The translations under genes and the position numbers were made by a program. A DNA stretch of 64,000 nt from an uncultured Flavobacteriales bacterium (GTDB lineage: Bacteria > Bacteroidota > Bacteroidia > Flavobacteriales_E > Vicingaceae): the NCBI GenBank assembly GCA_937901255.1, contig CALCHN010000065.1, forward strand, positions 1 to 64,000. The letters are read 5' to 3'. Positions 6,132 through 13,368 of the stretch are shown piece by piece. The first letter of the stretch is position 1; each line of letters opens with the position of its first letter. The notes below the pieces were generated by a model. The model was given only the letters and a program-made list of their open reading frames with translations. It was not told the DNA's origin and did not search any database.

Positions 6132-8462
6132 ATGAAGGGTTTATTGCTCTTAATTTTGTTGAGCATTGTGGGTCAATCTAGCGTGTTTTCACAAACACCA
6201 TCCTGCGAGTTTACGCTATCAGGAATTGTAATTGACGAACATGATCAACAAGCCTTATCTTTTTCTACAATTTATATTGTTGAACTAGAAAAAGGATACG
6301 TTTCCGATTTGAACGGTGTTTTTGTCGTTCCCAACCTGTGTGCTCAAAATTACACATTGGTTATTGGGCATATTGGTTGTGAACCAGATACGCAACAGAT
6401 ATTGATTACTCAACACACTAAAAAAACCTTTTACTTAGAGCATCATATTGAAGAATTGAAAGAATTTGCTATTATAGAAAATGAAATAAAACCACTTAGT
6501 TCTGTTGTAAAAAAAGAACTCTCTCCAGAAGAGCTTAGCAAAACCCGAGGAAGAACTTTAGGCGAAAGCATGAAAGAACTTACCGGAGTTACAACACTTA
6601 CAACCGGAAATTCTATTTCTAAACCTGTAATTCATGGAATGCATAGCGACAGAATTCTTATTCTAAATAATGGTATTAGGCAAGAAGGACAGCAATGGGG
6701 AAGCGAACATGCTCCCGAAATTGATCCTTTTATTGCCAATAAATTAAGTGTGGTTAAGGGTGCTCAAAGTGTGCGTTATGGTGCAAATGCTATTGGTGGT
6801 GTTGTGTTGGTAGAAGCTGCCGACTTACCCGACAGTTCGGGAATTAATGGTGAAATTAATGCCATTGGATCTTCTAACAGTCAACAAGGAGTTAGTTCGG
6901 CAATGGTAGAAGGAAAAAGCAACAAACTACTAGGTATTGCTTGGCGTGTGCAAGGTTCTCTTAAAAAAAGTGGAAATGTACGTACTCCCAACTATTTTCT
7001 TAAAAATACTGGTGTGGAAGAACAAAATTTTTCGTGGACGTTGGGTCTGATTAAAGAAAAATATGGTGTGGAACTATTTTACAGTCAGTTTAACTCTATT
7101 ATTGGCATATTTTCGGGTGCTCATATTGGAAATCTTACTGATTTACAAAATGCTTTTGCTGCCGAAGAACCGTTAGAAAAAGCTGATTTCACTTACGATA
7201 TCGATCGTCCTTATCAGAAAATTGAACATGAATTGTTTAAAGTAAAAAGTTATGTGGCTACAGGAAAAGTAGGTAAATTGGAATTAGTTTATGCTCGTCA
7301 ATTTAACCTGAGAAATGAGTTTGATAAGCACCAACCAAGAGGTAGAGAAAACGATCCTAACTTGCCCGACTTAAAGTTTGGATTAACCACACACACGGGC
7401 GACTTAATTTGGGAACACGAAAGAATTAAAAAGTTTAAAGGTTCTATTGGTGTTAATGGAATTTATCAGGCAAATACTACTGATGGCAGAAATTTTATTC
7501 CCAATTTTATTAAATACAGCTCAGGTATTTTTTGGATAGAAAACTGGACGAGTAACAATTACAAACTCCAGATTGAAGGTGGTGTGCGATACGATAAAAT
7601 TTACCAACAAGCTTACGTCTGGGAAAAAGATGAGCTAACCGAGCCTGATTTTAACTATGAGAATTTTTCCGGCACAATAGGTAGTGTTTATAAGCTTACT
7701 GATAAGGTAACGTTAGGGTATAACTTTGGTTCAGCTTGGCGTCCACCAGGAATAAACGAGTTGTTTAGCGATGGTGTTCATCATGGTGCTGCTGCTGTAG
7801 AAATTGGCGACAGAACACTATCTCCCGAAAAGGCTTATAACAACCTTTTTTCTGTAGAATATAGTGCTGAAAAACTGCTAATTCAAGTAGAAGGCTATTA
7901 CAACCACATTGCTGATTATATTTATTTAGCTCCTGAGTTGCCGCCAACACTAACCATTAGAGGTGCTTTCCCTACTTTTAAATACAAGCAAACTACTGCT
8001 TCTTTTAAAGGTTTGGATACTAAAGTGAATTATCATTTCCATAAAAATATTACTTATACAGGAAAAGTTTCTTTAATCAGAGCGTTTGATGAAACTGCTA
8101 ATGAATGGCTATATGGCATTCCTTCCGATAGATTTGAAAATGGTATTAACTTTCATGTAGATAGTTTAAAATCATTAAAAAATTTATTTATAGGTGTTTC
8201 CTTGCAACATGTGTTAGAACAAACCAGGTATGAGGCTAATTCTGATTTTGTACCACCACCAAAAGGGTATGAATTACTAAGCTTACAAGCTGGATTGGAA
8301 ATTCCATTATACCAAACCAAAAAACAAACTGTGCCACTAATTATCGGGATGCAAATCAATAATTTATTAAACACCACTTATCGTGATTACCTCAACAAAT
8401 TCAGGTATTATAGCGATGAGATGGGTAGAAATTTTATACTTCAATTAAAAACAACATTTTAA
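6132..8462 (+). CDS. TonB-dependent outer-membrane receptor, probable metal (zinc/copper) type
   Basis: The protein is about 776 aa. I place the start at 6132 because MKGLLLLILLSIVGQSSVFSQ is a clean signal peptide; an upstream in-frame ATG at 6078 would add 18 residues. A carboxypeptidase-regulatory-like domain follows (from about FTLSGIVIDEHDQQALSFS), then a plug (GRTLGESMKELTGV ... KPVIHGMHSDRILILNNGIRQEGQQWG ... AQSVRYGANAIGGVV) and a 22-strand barrel. The segment WRPPGINELFSDGVHHGAAAVEIG, with a His pair, is typical of metal-type receptors related to ZnuD. The barrel ends in TTF. Flanking His-rich and lipoprotein genes support metal uptake; the metal is not determined. Confidence 0.88.
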   Translation: MKGLLLLILLSIVGQSSVFSQTPSCEFTLSGIVIDEHDQQALSFSTIYIVELEKGYVSDLNGVFVVPNLCAQNYTLVIGHIGCEPDTQQILITQHTKKTFYLEHHIEELKEFAIIENEIKPLSSVVKKELSPEELSKTRGRTLGESMKELTGVTTLTTGNSISKPVIHGMHSDRILILNNGIRQEGQQWGSEHAPEIDPFIANKLSVVKGAQSVRYGANAIGGVVLVEAADLPDSSGINGEINAIGSSNSQQGVSSAMVEGKSNKLLGIAWRVQGSLKKSGNVRTPNYFLKNTGVEEQNFSWTLGLIKEKYGVELFYSQFNSIIGIFSGAHIGNLTDLQNAFAAEEPLEKADFTYDIDRPYQKIEHELFKVKSYVATGKVGKLELVYARQFNLRNEFDKHQPRGRENDPNLPDLKFGLTTHTGDLIWEHERIKKFKGSIGVNGIYQANTTDGRNFIPNFIKYSSGIFWIENWTSNNYKLQIEGGVRYDKIYQQAYVWEKDELTEPDFNYENFSGTIGSVYKLTDKVTLGYNFGSAWRPPGINELFSDGVHHGAAAVEIGDRTLSPEKAYNNLFSVEYSAEKLLIQVEGYYNHIADYIYLAPELPPTLTIRGAFPTFKYKQTTASFKGLDTKVNYHFHKNITYTGKVSLIRAFDETANEWLYGIPSDRFENGINFHVDSLKSLKNLFIGVSLQHVLEQTRYEANSDFVPPPKGYELLSLQAGLEIPLYQTKKQTVPLIIGMQINNLLNTTYRDYLNKFRYYSDEMGRNFILQLKTTF

Positions 8463-8475
8463 AAAATTTATACAA

Positions 8476-9051
8476 ATGAAAACGATACAAAAAATAACCA
8501 AAGCAAGTTTATTTCTATTCTTAGCTGCTACCTTTATGGTAGGTTGTAAAAAAGATGATGATGCTCCAAAACCATCCTCTTCCACTCCTCCAGCAAATGA
8601 GGAAGAATTAATTACAACTGTTAAAATTACTTTTGTAGATACCGCAGGGGTTGAACCAAATGTTGTGGTTTTCTTTAGAGACCCAGACGGTGATGGAGGA
8701 AATGCACCAACACAATTTGATACTATTAGGTTAGCTGCTAATAGTGTGTATAATGCAACATTAGAAGTATTAGATGAATCTAAAAATCCTGTGGAAAACA
8801 TTACTACAGAAATACAAGAAGAAGCTGATGAACATATTTTTTGCTTCACTCCTACTAATGTGAATTTAAGCATTATCAGAACAGATTCTGATGGTACTTA
8901 TGAAATAGGTTTAGCCTCTCAATGGACTGTAGGAAATGCTTCTATTGGCACTACCCAAGTAGTATTAAAACACCAGCCGGGCGTAAAAGATGGCACTTGT
9001 GCTCCAGGAGATACGGATGTAGAGTTAAATTTTGTTACTGAAATTCAGTAA
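8476..9051 (+). CDS. Lipoprotein partner of the TonB receptor
   Basis: This 191-aa protein starts with a lipoprotein signal (KASLFLFLAATFMVGC, Cys at residue 24), followed by an acidic KKDDD stretch and a Ser/Pro linker. The rest is rich in beta strands with an aspartate-rich FRDPDGDGGNAPTQFD and an EEADEHIFCF segment. This family regularly follows metal-type TonB receptors in Flavobacteriia and is sometimes annotated as type 1 periplasmic-binding-fold, from memory. It is 13 bp behind the receptor gene and ends at the terminator at 9080-9105, so the three genes form one unit. It may capture metal at the cell surface; that is inference. Confidence 0.75.
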   Translation: MKTIQKITKASLFLFLAATFMVGCKKDDDAPKPSSSTPPANEEELITTVKITFVDTAGVEPNVVVFFRDPDGDGGNAPTQFDTIRLAANSVYNATLEVLDESKNPVENITTEIQEEADEHIFCFTPTNVNLSIIRTDSDGTYEIGLASQWTVGNASIGTTQVVLKHQPGVKDGTCAPGDTDVELNFVTEIQ

Positions 9052-9079
9052 CATACAATTTTCTAAATATTTCCTTAAT

Positions 9080-9105
9080 AAGCGTAGCGTTTGCTACGCT
9101 TTTTT
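9080..9105 (+). terminator. Rho-independent terminator after the TonB receptor operon
   Basis: AAGCGTAGC pairs perfectly with GCTACGCTT around a GTTT loop and is followed by a T tract. Confidence 0.85.
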
Positions 9106-9115
9106 ATTTCTTTAG

Positions 9116-9268
9116 TTTTTTATTTTAGAACACGTTTCTCAGCGTTGTATTAATGCTCATTTTGCTAAGTTTCCTACCATAGAAAAAATAAAAGCTTCTA
9201 AACTCAACGTTCCTCTTGGCGGACATATGGATAGTGTGAGTGTGCAACTGGAGCAGGAAAGGAAATAA
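9116..9268 (+). pseudogene. 3' remnant of dihydroneopterin aldolase (folB)
   Basis: An open frame of 50 codons without a start codon, preceded by an in-frame TAG at 9113, ends at TAA 9266-9268. It reads ILEHVSQRCINAHFAKF, then PTIEKIKASKLNVPLGG, then HMDSVSVQLEQERK. FolB proteins end with the same pattern: L-L-E-H-V-A-x-R, F-P-x-(V/I)-E-K, (S/A)-K-x-N-P-P-(L/I)-G-G, then a (D/E)-x-V-x-V strand. The N-terminal ~70 residues are missing, and N-V-P replaces N-P-P. It is most likely a decayed leftover of a deleted or duplicated gene, wedged between the terminator at 9080-9105 and higBA. Confidence 0.55.
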
Positions 9269-9298
9269 TAGTTTTATTTCAACATTACTCCCTTCAAA

Positions 9299-9330
9299 TT
9301 TGCACAATAAACAAATTTTACTTACTTTTG
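9299..9330 (+). promoter_or_regulatory. higBA promoter (TTTG-N20-TAnnTTTG)
   Basis: TTTG at 9299-9302 and TACTTTTG at 9323-9330 are separated by 20 bp. The start codon of higB is at 9355, giving a leader of under 20 bases. Two direct repeats of ACGTTAGTA lie just downstream at 9331-9339 and 9347-9355 (period 16 bp), the second overlapping the start codon. They are candidate operator half-sites for HigA. Confidence 0.6.
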
Positions 9331-9354
9331 ACGTTAGTAATTTACAACGTTAGT

Positions 9355-9636
9355 ATGATTAAATCGTTTGGAGATAAAGAAATTGAAAAAATATGGAATG
9401 GATTCCAGTCCAAAAAATTACCAAGCGAGATTCAAAATATTGCCAGAAGAAAACTAAGAATGATTAATAATGCACAGGAATTAAACGACCTTAGGGTTCC
9501 TCCTGCAAACAGATTAGAAAAATTAAAAGGTAATTTATCTGAATATCATAGCATAAGAATCAATAATCAATGGCGAATTATTTTTATTTGGAATCATAAC
9601 CACGCTTACAAAATTAAAATCGTTGATTATCATTAA
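9355..9636 (+). CDS. higB: HigB toxin, RelE/ParE superfamily mRNA interferase
   Basis: This 93-aa protein begins MIKSFGDKEIEKIW and continues with LRMINNAQELNDLRVPPANRLEKLKG and HSIRINNQWRIIFIW, ending IKIVDYH. These are the standard blocks of HigB, a ribosome-dependent mRNA endonuclease. I prefer the ATG at 9355 over an in-frame one at 9328, which would lie inside the promoter and add nine non-conserved residues. Conserved basic and His positions expected for activity (R in RIIF, the terminal D-Y-H) are present, so the toxin looks intact. The toxin-first order and the 11-bp gap to higA are typical of the family. Confidence 0.93.
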   Translation: MIKSFGDKEIEKIWNGFQSKKLPSEIQNIARRKLRMINNAQELNDLRVPPANRLEKLKGNLSEYHSIRINNQWRIIFIWNHNHAYKIKIVDYH

Positions 9637-9647
9637 AAAGAACTACA

Positions 9648-9947
9648 ATGGAACGTTTAGGGAACATACATCCGGGAGAAATATTAAAAGAAGAATTCTT
9701 AGAACCTCTTGGAATTTCAGCGTATAGATTGGCAAAAGATACTTTTTTGCCACAAACAAGAATTAGCGAAATCATAAAAGGTAATAGAAGAATTACTGCT
9801 GATACTGCTTTACGTTTTGCAAAATTTTTTGGAGTAAGTGCTAAATTTTGGCTTGGATTGCAAGATGATTACGACCTTGAAGAAGAAAAACTTCACAAAG
9901 AAAACGAACTTAAAAACATCAAACCAATGGAAGGGAATGCTGCATAA
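9648..9947 (+). CDS. higA: HigA antitoxin, XRE-type HTH
   Basis: This 99-aa protein carries the HigA signature IHPGEILKEEFLEPLGIS at its start, an HTH (AYRLAKDTFLPQTRISEIIKGNRRIT), and ADTALRFAKFFGVSAKFWLGLQ. It should bind and neutralise HigB and repress the operon, probably at the ACGTTAGTA repeats by higB. A C-terminal Lys/Glu-rich tail (about residues 80-99) follows the fold. It is intact and of normal length for the family. Confidence 0.93.
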   Translation: MERLGNIHPGEILKEEFLEPLGISAYRLAKDTFLPQTRISEIIKGNRRITADTALRFAKFFGVSAKFWLGLQDDYDLEEEKLHKENELKNIKPMEGNAA

Positions 9948-9988
9948 TTTTTAAAAAAGTGCATATAATTCAGCAATAAACAAGTTAA

Positions 9989-10648
9989 TTAACCCTTTCC
10001 AAAAATATTTTTTACAAAACCCCAAAAATCTTTTCGGGCAGTGTTAGAAGTAAAAACACTGGTAAAAATACTTCCGAAAGTGGGTTGCTCATTAGGTGTT
10101 ATTGGCAGCTCTTCTTGCTCTTCTTTTTGTTGTCTTTTTTCAGGATTATAACCAATAATTTCGTTCGATTTTATATAATGTTCTTGAGCTTCTTTATATC
10201 TCCCAGAATTTTCTTCCAACAAACCTAAATTATTAAATGATATTTCATCTTTTGGATCTATTTCTATGGCTTTTTTATAGTCTGCTATAGCTCCATCAAC
10301 ATCTTTATACGCTTTAATAAAAGCTCTGCTAGAATAACGATAAGCTTTTTGTGGCTCCAACTCCACCGCCTTATCCATGTCTTTTAAAGATAAATCTATT
10401 TGTTTATTATGGAAGTAAGAAACACCTCTTTCGCTATAAATGGCAGCTTCTTCGGGTAGTTTTTTCAATACTGCCGTAAAATCTATGATGGAACTTTTGT
10501 AATCGCCTAATTTTCGGTAACATATTGCTCTAAGAAATAATGCATCTGCGTGATTAATATGCTCAGTTAAATATTGAGTAAAGCTAATTAACGCTTCACT
10601 AAAATTGTCGTTCTCAAAATATTTTTTACCTTGTTCCAGTGCATCCAT
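9989..10648 (-). CDS. Tetratricopeptide-repeat protein
   Basis: This 219-aa soluble protein has about four to five TPR units in residues 1-155. Repeated signatures include A-L-F-L-R-A-I-C-Y-R-K-L-G-D-Y, A-I-Y-S-E-R-G-V-S-Y and S-F-N-N-L-G-L-L-E-E-N-S-G-R-Y-K-E-A. A Glu/Gln-rich linker follows (near 170-185), then a C-terminal segment ending in KDFWGFVKNIFGKG, which could be an amphipathic helix. No signal peptide is seen. TPR proteins act as interaction scaffolds; no partner can be named from context. It faces ligA across a 290-bp gap. Confidence 0.75.
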   Translation of the reverse strand: MDALEQGKKYFENDNFSEALISFTQYLTEHINHADALFLRAICYRKLGDYKSSIIDFTAVLKKLPEEAAIYSERGVSYFHNKQIDLSLKDMDKAVELEPQKAYRYSSRAFIKAYKDVDGAIADYKKAIEIDPKDEISFNNLGLLEENSGRYKEAQEHYIKSNEIIGYNPEKRQQKEEQEELPITPNEQPTFGSIFTSVFTSNTARKDFWGFVKNIFGKG

Positions 10649-10938
10649 AATCCAAAAAATAGTTTTGTAAAATTACTAAATGTAATAGTTCGGTATTCAT
10701 TTATCTCTCGCAAAGACACAAAGACGCAAAATTTTTAAATACAACCAGTTGTATTTTTATAATTATAATATATTTTACTGATTTACTGTTTTTTATAACT
10801 TTTTATCTAAGTGTTAAAATGATAAACGTATTTTTTTTAATTTCGGAGCTGAAGTTTAATATGCGAATATATAAATTAAAAGCCTCTGTGTACTCTGTGA
10901 CTCTGTGGTAAAAAAAATGTGCAAATCTCTAATTAATA
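10649..10938. other. Intergenic region with low-complexity words
   Basis: No gene is seen in these 290 bp between two divergent genes. A GCAAAGACACAAAGACGC run sits near 10709-10727, and a CTCTGTG word recurs three times in 10884-10908. Both types of run are common in Bacteroidota intergenic DNA. A weak TAATTTCG element at 10838-10845 could serve ligA. Confidence 0.4.
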
Positions 10939-12954
10939 ATGACCTCGGAACAAGCTCAACAAAAAATAATAGATTTATCAGCAGCAATTAATCAGCACAA
11001 CTATAATTACTACGTGCTTTCTAATCCTACCATTAGCGATTATGAGTTTGATATGTTATTAGAAGAATTGCAACAATTAGAAAACCAATTCCCTGAGTTT
11101 GCCGATGAAAATTCTCCTACCAAACGTGTTGGCGGAAGCATTACCAAAAATTTTGAAACGGTAAAACACAAATATCCCATGCTCTCTTTGAGCAACAGTT
11201 ATAGTAAAGAAGAAATTACCGATTTTGAAAATAGAATAAAAAAATTAGTAGATGGAAATATAGAATATGTTTGTGAATTGAAATATGATGGAGTAGCCAT
11301 TGGCATCACTTATAAAAATGGCAAATTATTTCAGGCGGTAACTCGTGGTGATGGTGTTCAGGGAGATAACATTACCGAAAATGTAAAAACCATTCGTTCT
11401 ATTCCTTTACAATTAAAAGGCGATTTTCCTGAAGAATTTGAAATTAGAGGCGAAATATTTATGCCCCACAAAGTATTTGAGCAACTCAACAAAGAAAAAG
11501 AAGAAATTGGCGAACAACTTTATGCTAATGCCAGAAATACTGCTTCGGGAACAATAAAAATGCAAGATTCTACCATTGTTGCTCAACGTAAATTAGACTC
11601 TTATTTGTATTTTGTATTGGGAGAAAACTTACCTTTTAACACACATTTGGAAGCTATAGAAAAAGCTAAAGAATGGGGGTTTAAAGTGCCTTTATCAGAA
11701 AAAAAGTTTATTGCCAAATGTAATACCGTTGATGAAATTTTTGACTTTATCAATTATTGGGATAAAGCCCGATATGAGTTAGATTTTGATATAGATGGCG
11801 TGGTTATTAAAGTAAACAGCTACAACAAACAGCAAGAATTGGGCATGACAGCCAAATCGCCAAAATGGGCTATTGCGTATAAATTTAAAGCCGAGCAAGC
11901 CAAAACAAAATTATTAGAAATTACCTATCAGGTAGGAAGAACAGGAGCGATTACGCCTGTTGCCAATTTACAACCTGTTTTATTGGCAGGAACTACAGTA
12001 AAAAGAGCTTCGTTGCACAATGCCGACCAAATTGAAAAACTAGACATTAGAATAAACGATACCGTTTTAGTAGAAAAAGGTGGAGAAATTATTCCGAAAA
12101 TTGTAGGTGTTGAAGCTACTCAACGAGATATTTTTTCTGAACCCGTAACCTATATTACTCATTGTCCGGAATGTAATACCGCACTTGTAAGGACTGAAGG
12201 AGATGCAAAACATTTCTGTCCAAACGAATGGGGTTGCCCACCACAAATTAAAGGAAAAATCACTCATTTTATTAGCCGAAAAGCCATGAATATTGATGGT
12301 TTGGGCGAAGAAACCATAGATTTATTGGTAGATCAAAACTTAATTAAAAATAGTGCAGATTTATACGAACTTACTTTTGAACAGCTATTTGCCTTAGAAG
12401 GTTTTAAAGAAAAAAAAGTACAAAATATTTTAGATGGTTTAGATAAAAGTAAAGCAGTTCCTTTTGAGCGAGTATTGTTTGCTATTGGTATTCGCTATGT
12501 TGGGGAAACGGTTGCTAAAAAATTAGCCAAGCATTTTAAAACCATTGAAAATATCGCTAATGCTAGTTTAGAAGAATTAATTGCCGCAGATGAAATAGGC
12601 GATAAAATTGCTGAAAGCATTATTCAGTTTTTTGCTAACGAAACCAATCAAACACTCATTAATCAGTTAAAAGAAAAAGGCTTGCAATTTTCACTTTCTG
12701 AAGAACAATTGGCTAATACCACCAACAAATTAGAGGGTTTAACCTTTGTAGTTTCTGGAGTTTTCAGTTTATTTTCGAGGGATGAATTAAAAAATGTTAT
12801 TGAACAGAATGGAGGAAAAGTTGCTGGTTCTATTTCTAAAAAAACAAGCTATGTGGTTGCGGGAGAAAACATGGGACCAAGCAAATTGCAAAAAGCCCAA
12901 GATTTAGGGGTAGAAATTATTGATGAGCATACATTTAGTGAGATGATTAGGTAA
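10939..12954 (+). CDS. ligA: NAD-dependent DNA ligase
   Basis: This 671-aa enzyme seals DNA nicks in replication and repair using NAD+. Domains in order are: the NAD-binding Ia domain (HNYNYYVLSNPTISDYEFD), the adenylation domain with the nucleophile K115 in ELKYDGVAIG, and an OB fold around KAEQAKTKLLEITYQVGRTGAITPVANLQPV. Next come a four-Cys zinc finger (CPEC ... HFCPNEWGC), helix-hairpin-helix repeats (residues ~460-580) and a C-terminal BRCT domain (LEGLTFVVSGVF ... GGKVAGSISKKTSYVVAG). Length and motifs are normal. It overlaps the convergent siaC-like gene by 8 bp at the 3' ends. Confidence 0.98.
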   Translation: MTSEQAQQKIIDLSAAINQHNYNYYVLSNPTISDYEFDMLLEELQQLENQFPEFADENSPTKRVGGSITKNFETVKHKYPMLSLSNSYSKEEITDFENRIKKLVDGNIEYVCELKYDGVAIGITYKNGKLFQAVTRGDGVQGDNITENVKTIRSIPLQLKGDFPEEFEIRGEIFMPHKVFEQLNKEKEEIGEQLYANARNTASGTIKMQDSTIVAQRKLDSYLYFVLGENLPFNTHLEAIEKAKEWGFKVPLSEKKFIAKCNTVDEIFDFINYWDKARYELDFDIDGVVIKVNSYNKQQELGMTAKSPKWAIAYKFKAEQAKTKLLEITYQVGRTGAITPVANLQPVLLAGTTVKRASLHNADQIEKLDIRINDTVLVEKGGEIIPKIVGVEATQRDIFSEPVTYITHCPECNTALVRTEGDAKHFCPNEWGCPPQIKGKITHFISRKAMNIDGLGEETIDLLVDQNLIKNSADLYELTFEQLFALEGFKEKKVQNILDGLDKSKAVPFERVLFAIGIRYVGETVAKKLAKHFKTIENIANASLEELIAADEIGDKIAESIIQFFANETNQTLINQLKEKGLQFSLSEEQLANTTNKLEGLTFVVSGVFSLFSRDELKNVIEQNGGKVAGSISKKTSYVVAGENMGPSKLQKAQDLGVEIIDEHTFSEMIR

Positions 12955-13339
12955 TTTTTACTTCCTTAAGATTAAAATTAACATCTACCACATCTTTAAA
13001 ATCAGCACCAGTTTCTTTCATATCACTATCAAAAAAATCGTAATACCAATTGATGTTAATTGCTTTTTCAGAAATATTAGACTTTAAACTATCTACCAAA
13101 AAGAAAATATCTCCCAAAAATTGTAAAGAACTGGTATTAAGATAACTTATCTTACAATCTAATTCACAATTTTTACAAGCAAATTCAGCTATGTTTTTTT
13201 GTAGCCACTCGATAATAGGAAAATAGAACTCATGTGCATTTTCAGGCACAGATACTCCTGAAATTGATAATTTTCCTGTAGAAAGGTTAAAATCAATTTC
13301 GGGAGTTTTATGTGTTTGTTCTATGTATAAAGTTGCCAA
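12947..13339 (-). CDS. SiaC-family regulatory phosphoprotein (DUF1987)
   Basis: This 130-aa protein begins with LYIEQTHKTPEIDFNLSTGKLSISGVSVPENAHEFYFPIIEWLQ. This is the family pattern of DUF1987: phosphate-acceptor-type residues after a G-x-L-x-I-x-G-x-S-x-P-E-(D/N) stretch. SiaC proteins are phosphorylated by SiaB-type kinases and dephosphorylated by SiaA-type PP2C phosphatases, and they tune diguanylate cyclase or sigma-factor partners. No siaA or siaB homologue is in this window, so the partner genes must be elsewhere. A TAACTTTG promoter element at 13361-13368 (minus strand) fits this start. Confidence 0.75.
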   Translation of the reverse strand: MATLYIEQTHKTPEIDFNLSTGKLSISGVSVPENAHEFYFPIIEWLQKNIAEFACKNCELDCKISYLNTSSLQFLGDIFFLVDSLKSNISEKAININWYYDFFDSDMKETGADFKDVVDVNFNLKEVKIT

Positions 13340-13360
13340 AAGAAATAGCTTTTAAACTTA

Positions 13361-13368
13361 CAAAGTTA
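13361..13368 (-). promoter_or_regulatory. TAnnTTTG element for the siaC-like gene
   Basis: The minus strand reads TAACTTTG, 21 bp upstream of the ATG at 13339. It overlaps the stop codon of the upstream acyl-CoA dehydrogenase gene. Confidence 0.5.

Noticed and set aside
9125..9307. 60-aa minus-strand frame
   Set aside because: It is antisense to the folB remnant and has no recognisable pattern or promoter.
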